Below are positions 11,193 to 19,121 of a DNA stretch of 64,000 nt, in pieces. Source of the DNA: Acidobacteriaceae bacterium (lineage in GTDB: Bacteria; Acidobacteriota; Terriglobia; Terriglobales; Acidobacteriaceae); assembly GCA_027452245.1 (NCBI GenBank), contig DAIDGW010000220.1, forward strand, positions 62,001 to 126,000, read 5' to 3'. Numbering within the stretch: position 1 is the first letter of the stretch; the number at the start of each line of letters is the position of its first letter. The translations under genes and the position numbers were made by a program. The notes beneath the pieces are model-generated. The model was not told the origin of the DNA and ran no database searches. It saw nothing but the letters and a program-made list of their open reading frames with translations.

Positions 11193-11265
11193 TGGAGCTA
11201 GTCGGGATCGAACCGACGACCTCATCGTTGCGAACGATGCGCTCTCCCAGCTGAGCTATAGCCCC
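11190..11265 (-). tRNA. tRNA-Ala (anticodon CGC)
   Basis: The complement folds as a complete tRNA: acceptor GGGGCTA pairs with TAGCTCC (one G-T), followed by the D arm TAGCTCAGCTGGGAGAGC. The anticodon stem CATCG/CGATG encloses TTCGCAA, giving anticodon CGC for GCG codons. The T arm is GTCGGTTCGATCCCGAC, and CCA is encoded. 76 nt. Confidence 0.95.
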
Positions 11266-11420
11266 ACATAAAGAAAGCAAATTGCTGGTGGCAAACTCAT
11301 TCTACCAGCGAAGTTTTATTCCGGCCAAACAGCGCGCCGGCAAAATCCATGGAGAATGATCCTTTGCGCCACTTCCGCAGTAGAGGCAGCGCACGTTGAA
11401 GTGGGCTGGACAATTCGGTA

Positions 11421-12239
11421 ATGTTCAAGCAGGGAGGAGCTACACGCTGCATGCTCAAGCCCCGACAACCTTTGCGCCGAGATCTTTCTGCGAGCTTTAG
11501 CTTTCGGAATATCATTCCCGGAATTGACTTTCTCAAGCACGATTTCAGTTTGCCGCGCCATCGTCATTTATCGGCCTACGCCACCGTCGTACTATCGGGC
11601 GCCTTTGAAGAAGCCGGTTACGCCGGTCGCATTCAGGCAAGCGCGGGGGATGTTTTGATCCATCCGAGGCTCGACTGTCATGCGAATCAGAAGATACGCG
11701 CCGGCGTGCGGTTGGTGCGCTTGCCCTGGTCAGACCCTGTCATCGATTCTGGCTTGTACCATATTGATCAGCTCGACCAGGTAGCCATTGCCGCTGAGAA
11801 ATCTCCGGAAGATGCAAGGCTGCTCTTGGAGGAACTTCTTCGAAAAAGTCCTGCAAAGTCGCCAAGAACGCGTAATGATTGGCCCGATCTGTTGGCTACC
11901 GAACTGGTCACCGATGCATCGATCAGGATTGGCGACTGGGCCCGGACCCGCCAACTGGCGGCCGAGACCGTTTCGCGAGGTTTTTCAAGCGCTTATGGAA
12001 TTTCTCCAGAAGTGTTCAAGGCGGAATCGCGTGCGCGCAGAGCATGGCTTCGGATCACCGGCGGGACCGATGCTCTTTCCGCGATCGCAGTGGAGACTGG
12101 CTTTGCCGATCAGGCTCATATGACTCGCTGGATCAGCCGAACCACCGGAGCACCACCGCGGGCGTGGCGGCAAACGCGAGCAGGAGCTTCTGCGGCTATC
12201 GCTGCAAATTCTTTACGAAAGTCTTCTGGACTTTCGTAA
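11421..12239 (+). CDS. AraC-family transcriptional regulator
   Basis: 272 residues. An N-terminal cupin-like region (FLKHDFSLPRHRHLSAYATV, AGDVLIHPR) resembles ligand-sensing domains. The C-terminal AraC DNA-binding domain includes GISPEVFKAESRARRAW and the second helix-turn-helix AVETGFADQAHMTRWISRTT, ending near GAPPRAWRQ. An ATG ten codons later (11451) is an alternative start, with GGAGG 13 bases before it. The 3' end overlaps the convergent acetyltransferase by 44 bases, with a hairpin inside the overlap. Target genes are not evident. Confidence 0.88.
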   Translation: MFKQGGATRCMLKPRQPLRRDLSASFSFRNIIPGIDFLKHDFSLPRHRHLSAYATVVLSGAFEEAGYAGRIQASAGDVLIHPRLDCHANQKIRAGVRLVRLPWSDPVIDSGLYHIDQLDQVAIAAEKSPEDARLLLEELLRKSPAKSPRTRNDWPDLLATELVTDASIRIGDWARTRQLAAETVSRGFSSAYGISPEVFKAESRARRAWLRITGGTDALSAIAVETGFADQAHMTRWISRTTGAPPRAWRQTRAGASAAIAANSLRKSSGLS

Positions 12240-12672
12240 ACGCATACGCGTGCCTGAGATAGAATTTGTGCGCCCGCTCTCGCACAACATTGGATCGCAC
12301 CGATATATGAAGACACCCCGAGGTACGGGCCCACTCCTCGGCGGCGAGCAAAAGCTTCGCTCCAATTCCATGACTTCGGACGGATTGCTCAACAACCAAG
12401 CCGCTGATTTCTGCGAATTCATCGACCTCCACTGCTCGGAACAGATAAACGCCAATCCACCCTATGACTTTCTTGTTCGAGTCCACAGCGACATAGACCG
12501 CGTACCGATCCCTATCCTTCATCTCTGCGATCCGCCGTTGAATTTCTTGAGCAGTACTGGGATAGCCAAGCTGTGTAGCCAGAACTGCCATATCCTCGCA
12601 GTCGAATGCATCCGCCACACGAATACAGTACTTCAAAGCAGTCAATGCCTCAGCGTTGAGATGGATTTTCAT
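12196..12672 (-). CDS. GNAT-family N-acetyltransferase
   Basis: About 158 residues from the ATG at 12672; a GTG ten codons upstream (12702) is an alternative. The fold signature is clear: IRVADAFDCEDMAVLATQLGYP at the N-terminus, VIGWIGVYL, ISGLVVEQSVRSHGIGAKLL (acetyl-CoA pyrophosphate loop) and RERAHKFYLRHAYAF. Single-domain GNATs acetylate many small molecules or proteins; the substrate is unknown. The end overlaps the AraC gene on the opposite strand. Confidence 0.85.
   Translation of the reverse strand: MKIHLNAEALTALKYCIRVADAFDCEDMAVLATQLGYPSTAQEIQRRIAEMKDRDRYAVYVAVDSNKKVIGWIGVYLFRAVEVDEFAEISGLVVEQSVRSHGIGAKLLLAAEEWARTSGCLHISVRSNVVRERAHKFYLRHAYAFTKVQKTFVKNLQR
12212..12240. terminator. 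Hairpin in overlapping gene ends
   Basis: A perfect 12-bp inverted repeat (TTTACGAAAGTC, five-base loop, GACTTTCGTAAA) sits inside the last codons of both convergent genes. It may act as a bidirectional transcription stop. Neither side has a long T run. Confidence 0.5.
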
Positions 12673-12958
12673 ATGAGATCTGGCGTCTTCACTTCCATCC
12701 ACGATCCAGTCGCTCGCCGAACAGGTTTAACAGACAAGGTGATCGAGTGGCACAGGCCAACCGAAATCCCCATAGGGATCCGGATGGCAACTAACATGGC
12801 ATCGGTTCAATCAAGTTGTATTGAATGTATTTGATGATTGGGGATTGCAAGCTTCAATGCAAGCGCAATTCGCGCCGATGAAGCAGAGAGCAATAACTTA
12901 AGAAGCAGAGTAAACCGACTGTCCCATGACCCGTTATTGATGGATAAACCTTATACGC

Positions 12959-14347
12959 TTACTCTCCCTGGTCCAGTTCTAGGGCTACGCTGCCGGCCCG
13001 AAGGTTCCTTCGTTGCCAGAAGTAAACCGGCAGGCCCGTAGCCACCAAGGTGAGCCCGGTGAGTGCGGCGCGGGGCTCCTGAATGACGTTGCTCACCACC
13101 AGGACTGCGGCTGCGCCGCAGAAGAGCAACGAAAGGAAGGGGTACCCGGGAACAGAAAAGGGACGCTGCCGCTCAGGTTGCAGCCGCCGCAATATCAGGA
13201 CGCCCGCGACTGCCAGGCCGTAGAAGATCCAAGCCGTGAACACCACGTCAGTGAAAAGCTGCTGATAGCTTCCGGATACCGCAAGCAGTGCGGCCCAAAT
13301 GCCTTGCGTTATCAATGCAAGCGTCGGCGTTCGAAAGCGGTTATTCAGCTTGCCGAAAACACTGGGAAATATGCCGTCGCACGCCATGGCGTAATACACG
13401 CGTGGACCCGTCAATATAAGGCCGTTAGTGCAACCGATCATGGACACCAGTATCAGCAAAGAGATGCATTTCGCGCTGATTGGTCCCATGACTTTGCCAG
13501 CCGCATACGAAGCAACCGCGTTGCTGCTTTGAATCTCAGTGCCGGAGAGCACGCGGTAGTAGCCTAGATTCGCCAGCAGGAAGATCAGCATAACAATCGT
13601 GCCTCCATAAAGAAGGCTCCGCGGCAAGTCCCGGCGCGGTTTTTTCATCTCTCCCCCTACAAAAGATATGACGTGCCAGCCCTCGTAGGCCCAGAGCACG
13701 GCAATGAGTGCAATACCGAACGTTGCGAGGGAAAGGGCATCTCCGCGTCTGGCGCCGGTCGTGGCCAAAAGATGAAGAGGACGCCTGCCTTTTGCCGTAA
13801 GAAGAAAAATCACTGCAGTCAGGCCACTGATCTTTGCGATCGCAAATAGGTTCTGAACGAGCTTTCCGGCACGCATGCCCAGGCAACTGACGAGCGTTAA
13901 TCCTAGAATCAGACCGGCACTGAACAGCCTTTGCTCAAGCGGAGTCAAGGTTACGACCTGCCCAAGGAAGAGCCCAAACGCCACGCCTAATGCAGCAATA
14001 CTTCCGGAGTGAATCATGAGCAGCAGAGCCCAGGCATAGAGGAAGGCACACAGGGAACCGTACGCTTCCCGTAAATACGTGCACAGACCGCCGGTGCCGG
14101 GATACATAGACCCGAGTTCTGCAAGAGACAATGCGCCGCACAATGTCAGCGCCCCTCCCACCGCCCACACGAGCAATACCGCGGCCAGAGAGTGAAGGTG
14201 AATAGCAACAAAGCTTGGAATTAGAAAGATTCCCGACCCGATGATGGTACCCACCACAACAGCCACTCCATCAAAGAGACCGAGTTCCTGTCTCAATGCT
14301 GGAAGAGGGCGTACGGAATCAACAGCAGCATGGTCACGGCGCTCCAT
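12959..14347 (-). CDS. APC-superfamily amino acid permease
   Basis: 462 residues, with about twelve hydrophobic segments. The N-terminal GLFDGVAVVVGTIIGSGIFLIP is the APC/LAT signature for substrate and ion binding in the first unwound helix, and LAELGSMYPGTGGLCTYLREAYG fits TM3. Likely an inner-membrane amino acid/cation symporter or exchanger, substrate unknown. The ATG directly abuts the stop codon of the phosphatase gene upstream, so the two form one transcription unit. Organic phosphate breakdown and amine uptake could be linked, but that is a guess. Confidence 0.92.
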   Translation of the reverse strand: MERRDHAAVDSVRPLPALRQELGLFDGVAVVVGTIIGSGIFLIPSFVAIHLHSLAAVLLVWAVGGALTLCGALSLAELGSMYPGTGGLCTYLREAYGSLCAFLYAWALLLMIHSGSIAALGVAFGLFLGQVVTLTPLEQRLFSAGLILGLTLVSCLGMRAGKLVQNLFAIAKISGLTAVIFLLTAKGRRPLHLLATTGARRGDALSLATFGIALIAVLWAYEGWHVISFVGGEMKKPRRDLPRSLLYGGTIVMLIFLLANLGYYRVLSGTEIQSSNAVASYAAGKVMGPISAKCISLLILVSMIGCTNGLILTGPRVYYAMACDGIFPSVFGKLNNRFRTPTLALITQGIWAALLAVSGSYQQLFTDVVFTAWIFYGLAVAGVLILRRLQPERQRPFSVPGYPFLSLLFCGAAAVLVVSNVIQEPRAALTGLTLVATGLPVYFWQRRNLRAGSVALELDQGE

Positions 14348-16417
14348 CTAGATTGAGAATTTGGGGTCGCCTTCGAGGATCTCCGTTTTAAAGCTTGGCG
14401 GCTCATTTTTCCGCCAAACAGACGCGCGGAACCTCACTCGATATTTCAACGCGCCGCCATCTGCACGGTCACTGCGCTCGAGCGGACGGGGTATGCAAAC
14501 GAATTCCGTTTCGATCGTATCGCTAGTGCACCGGACCAACGAATATCCGTGACCTGCCATGTCTATAAAGGAGGCGTGAGGCGACAGGTCTGGGTTTGAC
14601 AGCATCCGAGCCCTCTTTATGTCTCCGCTCTTGGCATATTCAAGGCATGACTTTACTCCGTGTCGCAGTAGCATATTGAAGGTTGGTTGCGACGTGCGAT
14701 CTTCAGGGCCCTGTCCCACATAAAGGGCGCGCAAAGGATGATTCTTCGGGATGGCGTGCTCATAGGCTTCAACAAATCCTGGTGCGGAAATAGATCCGGT
14801 TACAAACGTCAGGCCAACCGGAGAAACAGCCTGCGGCGGGAGCGACTTTGCCGCCAAACCTGCCCAAAACGCGTGCCGATCGCCCGCGATGGTAACGAAC
14901 CCTGTGATCTCCTGCTGGGAAACAAAGTCGTAAATTTCCCCCTTCTCCGTGTACGCGGTGCTCCAGTCTTGCAGGGCAAAGCCCGCGTACCCGGACCACG
15001 GCCAAGGTTTGGTAAGGCCTTGGGGAAGATTTTGCGGGTCCGCACGCATCTCAAGCGTTGCCGTAGTATTTCCCCATATTTTCCATGTCGCCCTCGAATG
15101 TTTCAGGCGATCAAGGAACCACTTCTTCTGTTCTGCTCCGAGAATCGTCTGCGGCGGCCGAACTGCCCAGATGTTTGGAATATTGACGGTTCCATCGCTG
15201 GAAGAGATCGTCGCCGGGGGCTTGCTGTCGCTGCACGTACGGCCAGCGTCAAGAACTTCCATTGCCTGCTGCGGTGTCATATCCGGGAAATCTTTGCTGG
15301 AAAGTGCCGCCGCTTCCGGCATATCAGTTGGTTCTTCCGATCGATAGCTTCGTTGATCGGTAATGATCAGTTCGACATTGCGGCCCCAGCGGATTGCGCG
15401 ATATCCCTTGAGAGAGCCCACGGCAGCCAGATTGTTCGGCTCAAGACCGAGTCCGTGGTCGTCGAACCTGGTAACGGGAGCGTCTACCACTTCGGGGGGC
15501 TCGAACTCCTCTAAGGAAGTTGTGTTTGGACGCACTAATCGCGCCGGTTGGAACTCAAAGAATGCCTGATTAGCCGCGACTTTGCGCGTTTGTCTGGCCT
15601 CGGTCTTTTCGTATTTCTCCAGCGACTGCCAGCCACGCCAACTGAACTCATGGTTATCCCACATGCTTATGAATGGAAAGCGAGCCCGTGCATCCTGAAT
15701 ATCTGGATCGTGTAAATACGCCCGGTAAATGGCTCGATAATCATCGAGGTTTGTCGGCACGTGGCAGTCGCCGATTTTCTCGCCGTTCGGGTAGTGAACA
15801 ATGTCGCGGAGCCGTCGATCGTACATCCCCTGCGGCCGATCCTGCGGGTACCACACCATCTCATAAATGAAATCGCCCAGGTGCAATACAAACTCCAAAC
15901 GATCACTCTCCGGCGCTTGCTCATCCTCGAAGATCATTCGGCGATAGGCATTTTGCGCGCCCTGATTCACATTTTGGCAACTTACAAAAGCAAATTTGAC
16001 CGGCCGAGGGTCGCTAACATCCGGAGCTGTGATCGTCCGCCCGATGCGGCTGCCCATACCGTTTTCGTCCGTAAAGCGATACCAATAGACGCGGGCAGGC
16101 TTGAGTCCACCGACCAATACGCGGCAGGTCCAATCACCTGCGGCAGAAACCGGCACCTTGGCGGCCGAAATCACGGCTGTGAATGCTCTATCCTCAGCGA
16201 CCTCCACTCGCAGATTGGCCTGAAAATTTGGATTAGCCTGCGGGTACCGCGTCCACAGCATTACGCTGTCAGCCTCAGGGTCTCCGGAGGCTACGCCTTC
16301 GGGGAAGAGTTCCCGCTGTTCGCGCCAGGGAATCCGTGACGTGGTCGCAAATGCGTCGCCCCATGCGACCGATGCTCCCATTGTCAAAGCCAACTTGGTG
16401 AATATTCGACGGTTCAT
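14348..16417 (-). CDS. phoD: PhoD-type alkaline phosphatase, Tat-exported
   Basis: 689 residues. The start MNRRIFTKLALTMGASVAWG is a twin-arginine signal peptide, expected because PhoD enzymes load metal before export. An N-terminal Fn3-like domain begins at FPEGVASGDPEADSVMLWTR. The metallophosphatase core shows FVSCQNVNQGAQ, LHLGDFIYE, SMWDNHEFSWRG and TIAGDRHAFWAG, the metal ligands of PhoD. The family hydrolyses phosphodiesters and monoesters in the periplasm or outside, with Fe/Ca at the site. It shares an operon with the permease that begins at its stop codon. No Pho box was identified. Confidence 0.94.
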   Translation of the reverse strand: MNRRIFTKLALTMGASVAWGDAFATTSRIPWREQRELFPEGVASGDPEADSVMLWTRYPQANPNFQANLRVEVAEDRAFTAVISAAKVPVSAAGDWTCRVLVGGLKPARVYWYRFTDENGMGSRIGRTITAPDVSDPRPVKFAFVSCQNVNQGAQNAYRRMIFEDEQAPESDRLEFVLHLGDFIYEMVWYPQDRPQGMYDRRLRDIVHYPNGEKIGDCHVPTNLDDYRAIYRAYLHDPDIQDARARFPFISMWDNHEFSWRGWQSLEKYEKTEARQTRKVAANQAFFEFQPARLVRPNTTSLEEFEPPEVVDAPVTRFDDHGLGLEPNNLAAVGSLKGYRAIRWGRNVELIITDQRSYRSEEPTDMPEAAALSSKDFPDMTPQQAMEVLDAGRTCSDSKPPATISSSDGTVNIPNIWAVRPPQTILGAEQKKWFLDRLKHSRATWKIWGNTTATLEMRADPQNLPQGLTKPWPWSGYAGFALQDWSTAYTEKGEIYDFVSQQEITGFVTIAGDRHAFWAGLAAKSLPPQAVSPVGLTFVTGSISAPGFVEAYEHAIPKNHPLRALYVGQGPEDRTSQPTFNMLLRHGVKSCLEYAKSGDIKRARMLSNPDLSPHASFIDMAGHGYSLVRCTSDTIETEFVCIPRPLERSDRADGGALKYRVRFRASVWRKNEPPSFKTEILEGDPKFSI

Positions 16418-16608
16418 AGAATTCGTGTGTGCTTCGTTGGTCCAATCGCAGATTCTGCGGATTGCTCTAGGAATCCGAAAGCCCCACCGGACTATCTCCT
16501 TTCTCTACGCTCGGACGGGCTTCTTTGTCTTGAAGGTATTTGATAGTGTCCGATTTCCATAAGGGGCTGCAACAAAGGCGGCTCTCACGATTCGTGAACT
16601 GCGAAGGG

Positions 16609-16636
16609 TTGCACCCGAAAATTCTTCCGCTATACT
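16609..16636 (+). promoter_or_regulatory. Sigma-70-type promoter giving a leaderless start
   Basis: TTGCAC at 16609-16614, a 16-bp spacer and TATACT at 16631-16636. The ATG of the next gene begins eight bases after the -10 box, where transcription itself should start. No Shine-Dalgarno is present. The transcript is predicted to be leaderless. Confidence 0.55.
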
Positions 16637-16643
16637 GTCGTGC

Positions 16644-16859
16644 ATGGATGTTGATCGCATCATTTCCGAAATCCAGCAACTGGAGGAAATGTTCGAAGCT
16701 GCGGACACTCGGCCGTTCAGCGCGAGTGACATCTCTGCTGCGAACCGTAGGCACGATGAAATGATGGCGCATAGCCCTTGGTTTAAGCTCTGGCAACATT
16801 ACGGAATTTGCTGCCGGCCTGAGGCTCCTGTGCTCCAACAGCCGCAATCGGGGAATTAA
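16644..16859 (+). CDS. Conserved small acidobacterial protein
   Basis: 71 residues starting MDVDRIISEIQQLEEMF, with a central TRPFSASDISAANRRHDEMM and a WFKLWQHYG motif. I recognise the pattern from small hypothetical proteins in other Acidobacteria but know of no function. The acidic N-terminal helix and aromatic C-terminus suggest a small soluble partner protein. The start is supported by the promoter placed immediately upstream and by the absence of other start codons. Confidence 0.7.
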   Translation: MDVDRIISEIQQLEEMFEAADTRPFSASDISAANRRHDEMMAHSPWFKLWQHYGICCRPEAPVLQQPQSGN

Positions 16860-17302
16860 ACCTGGGTTTCACAGATGGACTCTACCTTTAATTCAAAGGG
16901 CATTCCGAATATGAAGTGCCATTCTGCACTGTTCTCTCTGCTTGTCCTTGTTCGGCATCTGCAAACAGCCCATGCGCGTGACCCCGTTGCTCCCCACATT
17001 TGCAGGTGTAAGGACGAGAGGGCGATCCCGCACATTGCCCACTGATCTGCCGCTCTGGTGTGCGTTCTTAGATGTTCGCCTTCACACGACAGGATTCGAA
17101 ACGCGATATACTGTCAATACTTAACCTCGAAGACACGCCTAAGAACCTTGCGACCTTCGCGATTGAGAGATCGAGAGGCGTGATCCTTACATTCGTTGTT
17201 TCTGTGCGCGGCATTCCATCTGGCCTTTAAGCGGGTCCGCGTGATCGGCTGTCCAACGCGTAGTTCCAAAGCTGACAATCTTTTTCCTATCAGGAGTTCG
17301 CC
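16860..17302. other. 443-bp gap; possible promoter and long leader
   Basis: No coding signal. A TATACT at about 17105 (context gatatactgtcaa) resembles the -10 of the preceding gene and would give a leader of nearly 190 nt for the coupled operon at 17303. Such a long leader before an RNA-binding-protein operon could be regulatory; no known riboswitch was recognised. Confidence 0.3.
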
Positions 17303-17461
17303 ATGTCCGCACGCAACGGAGACAAATCCAGGTTTCACCGGGAGCGAAAACAAAAGATAGCGCGCCGGAAACGTACGCACGAACTGCTGCAGCGCGCAAT
17401 GCACGCACGCAAGTCAGCCGACTCGAGAGTTCACACACAGCCAAGGCCGGTGTCAGGATGA
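17303..17461 (+). CDS. Small basic protein, first gene of RRM operon
   Basis: 52 residues (MSARNGDKSRFHRERKQ, then KIARRKRTHELLQRAM), very rich in Lys and Arg and probably RNA- or DNA-binding. TCAGGAG lies eight bases upstream of the ATG. The TGA overlaps the next ATG in ATGA at 17458-17461, which argues strongly that this is a real, translated gene. Similar short basic proteins occur in other Acidobacteria; function unknown. Residues are consistent with a ribosome- or nucleoid-associated peptide. Confidence 0.65.
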   Translation: MSARNGDKSRFHRERKQKIARRKRTHELLQRAMHARKSADSRVHTQPRPVSG

Positions 17462-18060
17462 ATACTCCGTTGCTGGAGCTATCGGCCACCCGGCCCATTC
17501 CCGATGCCCTCAAAAAGAAGCGAGTATTGCTGATCGACACATCGCATGCGAAGCGGGATTTGCGTGCAGAAGTCATGCGGAAGCTGGGGATTGACGTCGA
17601 TAGCGCCGCGGATATCGTGGAAGGCCGTATATGGTGGAAACCTGCACTGTACGACCTGGTATTGATCAGCATGGAAAAGGGGCGGGGCCAACGCGACAAG
17701 TTTTGTGATGACCTGCGCAGCGCGGCTCCCCCGCAGCGGTTGGCTTTCCTGGTGGGGCGGCCAGAATATCTCACCGATTCGCCTAGCGCAGATCAAGAAT
17801 TGGCAATGGAGAGCGGTGACGAACAGGTTGCTATTGGCGGAGGAGACGGCAGATTTCCCGCTGTTCCAGGAGATACGACGCAGCGTTGGGGCATTCTGGA
17901 AGCTTCCCGAAAAATCTCCGCGGTGCGCTCCGCGTTCATGGCGCGCACGCAAGCTATGCGAGCCCTGCCTCCTCCGCCTCGAGATTCTGAAGGACGAACG
18001 GCGAAACCAAGTATTGCACTGGCCAGCCTAGACGATTTACTGAAAGAGGAATTGCGATGA
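17458..18060 (+). CDS. Degenerate response-regulator receiver protein
   Basis: 200 residues. The first 120 have the receiver pattern: KKRVLLIDTSHAKRDLRAEV (first strand and acidic residue), then WWKPALYDLVLISMEKGRGQ. There the phosphoacceptor Asp expected in DLVLxD is replaced by Ser. It is thus probably a pseudo-receiver that senses by protein contact and not phosphorylation. The C-terminal 80 residues are Pro/Arg-rich and lack an output domain. Both ends overlap neighbours in ATGA, tying it to the small basic protein and to the RRM protein. Confidence 0.7.
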   Translation: MNTPLLELSATRPIPDALKKKRVLLIDTSHAKRDLRAEVMRKLGIDVDSAADIVEGRIWWKPALYDLVLISMEKGRGQRDKFCDDLRSAAPPQRLAFLVGRPEYLTDSPSADQELAMESGDEQVAIGGGDGRFPAVPGDTTQRWGILEASRKISAVRSAFMARTQAMRALPPPPRDSEGRTAKPSIALASLDDLLKEELR

Positions 18061-18404
18061 AGAATGTTTATGTTGGCAATCTGCCCCACAGCACAACCGA
18101 AGCGGATTTGCGAAATCTGTTTGAGGCGCACGGTGCGGTGGAAAAGATCACACTGGTAACGGACCGGGATACAGGCCGCTCTCGCGGCTTCGGGTTCGTG
18201 GAGATGAGCAATCCGAGCGAAGCCGACAATGCTATCGCGATGCTCAATGGGACTGACCTGGGTGGACGCACGTTGACGATCAACGAAGCCAAGCCTAAGG
18301 CGGAACGCCCTCGGGGCGGAAGCCATCGCTTTGGCGGTGGAGGCGGCCGTGGGCGAGACGACTATCGCGGCCATCCCCGCCAGCCGCGGGAACCGCGCTG
18401 GTAG
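18057..18404 (+). CDS. RNA recognition motif (RRM) RNA-binding protein
   Basis: 115 residues: one RRM (residues 1-80) and a Gly/Arg-rich tail. RNP2 is VYVGNLP at residues 4-10 and RNP1 is RGFGFVEM near residue 43, with aromatic RNA-stacking residues intact. The RGG-like tail (GGGGGRGRDDYRG) usually adds nonspecific RNA binding. Bacterial proteins of this type (cyanobacterial Rbp-like) respond to cold or localise mRNAs. It is the third gene of a tightly coupled operon; rpsU and a DEAD-box helicase lie within 2 kb. Confidence 0.93.
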   Translation: MKNVYVGNLPHSTTEADLRNLFEAHGAVEKITLVTDRDTGRSRGFGFVEMSNPSEADNAIAMLNGTDLGGRTLTINEAKPKAERPRGGSHRFGGGGGRGRDDYRGHPRQPREPRW

Positions 18405-18411
18405 CTTTTTC

Positions 18412-18424
18412 GACTGTACGAAAT
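18412..18424 (+). repeat. 13-bp direct repeat, copy 1 (GACTGTACGAAAT)
   Basis: GACTGTACGAAAT occurs here, 57 bp before the small gene at 18481, and again exactly at 18761-18773, 55 bp before rpsU. The shared position ahead of two neighbouring genes suggests a common promoter or binding element. Confidence 0.45.
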
Positions 18425-18480
18425 ATGTCCGGTCAAGCCGCAAAATGCCTGTCAGCGATTTAGATTCCGGGGGAATACAC

Positions 18481-18690
18481 ATGCCAAGAGGCCGATCAAC
18501 ATTCACCAAGCGCCAGAAGGAACACACACGGCAACAGAGACAACGCGACAAAGCCGAGCGCAGGAGTCAGCGAAAGCAGGAGAAGTCTGATGTAGGGGGC
18601 GTCGACGAGATGGCGGAGTTGCGCGAACATGCTGCAGAGCAGGCAGCACTTTTCAATCTTGGCGTAGAGGATGCTGGCAACGGGGAATGA
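18481..18690 (+). CDS. Small highly charged protein
   Basis: 69 residues. The start at MPRGRSTFTKRQKEHTRQQ is chosen because the charged helical region begins there; upstream in-frame sequence overlaps the RRM gene. The N-terminal half is Lys/Arg/Gln-rich, the C-terminal half acidic (VDEMAELREHAAEQ), probably one long helix. Similar proteins recur in Acidobacteria. Function unknown; the neighbourhood of RRM and S21 suggests a ribosome- or RNA-linked role. Confidence 0.6.
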   Translation: MPRGRSTFTKRQKEHTRQQRQRDKAERRSQRKQEKSDVGGVDEMAELREHAAEQAALFNLGVEDAGNGE

Positions 18691-18760
18691 TTCACCGGTG
18701 AGCACCGCGGCGAAGAGCTCGTGTTGCCGGCTTACGAGGCCTCTGCGGGGACAAACAATT

Positions 18761-18773
18761 GACTGTACGAAAT
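18761..18773 (+). repeat. 13-bp direct repeat, copy 2, with candidate rpsU promoter
   Basis: Second exact copy of GACTGTACGAAAT. It overlaps a possible -35 (TTGACT, 18759-18764), with TATCTG 16 bp further on as -10. TGTAC is repeated inside it (TGTACgaaaTGTAC). Confidence 0.45.
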
Positions 18774-18827
18774 GTACGGCTATCTGTTGAGATCTACATT
18801 GCAGTAATCTTGTGAGGGAGGCTGAGC

Positions 18828-19052
18828 GTGGCAGAAATTCGATTGCAAGAGGGCGAATCCTTAGAGAATGCGCTCCGGCGGTTCAAACGAAAGGTTCAGA
18901 CCGAAGACATCATCAAAGAAGTGAAACGGCACTCGTACTACTTGAAGCCGGGCGAAAAGCGCCGGGTGAAATCCGCTTTGGCGCGGAAACGGGCACGGAA
19001 AAAATTCCGGAAAGAAGGATCATCTTCACGGGATTCCCGCCGGGAAGCGTGA
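18828..19052 (+). CDS. rpsU: 30S ribosomal protein S21
   Basis: 74 residues with the S21 pattern: IRLQEGESLENALRRFKRKV, then SYYLKPGEKRRVKSALARKR. S21 joins the small subunit near the anti-Shine-Dalgarno end of 16S rRNA and assists initiation. GTG start with GGGAGG nine bases upstream. The C-terminal tail is basic and Ser-rich, as in many S21 proteins. It lies convergent to the DEAD-box helicase. Confidence 0.95.
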   Translation: MAEIRLQEGESLENALRRFKRKVQTEDIIKEVKRHSYYLKPGEKRRVKSALARKRARKKFRKEGSSSRDSRREA

Positions 19053-19076
19053 GCAATCCGGCATTTGCATCGGTGG

Positions 19077-19112
19077 CAGGTTGCCGGGACGGTTGACCCT
19101 CCCGGCAACCTG
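19077..19112. terminator. Bidirectional hairpin between rpsU and the helicase
   Basis: A perfect 13-bp inverted repeat (CAGGTTGCCGGGA with its complement) around a ten-base loop lies between the two convergent stops. There is no T tract. Confidence 0.6.
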
Positions 19113-19121
19113 CTTACCACA

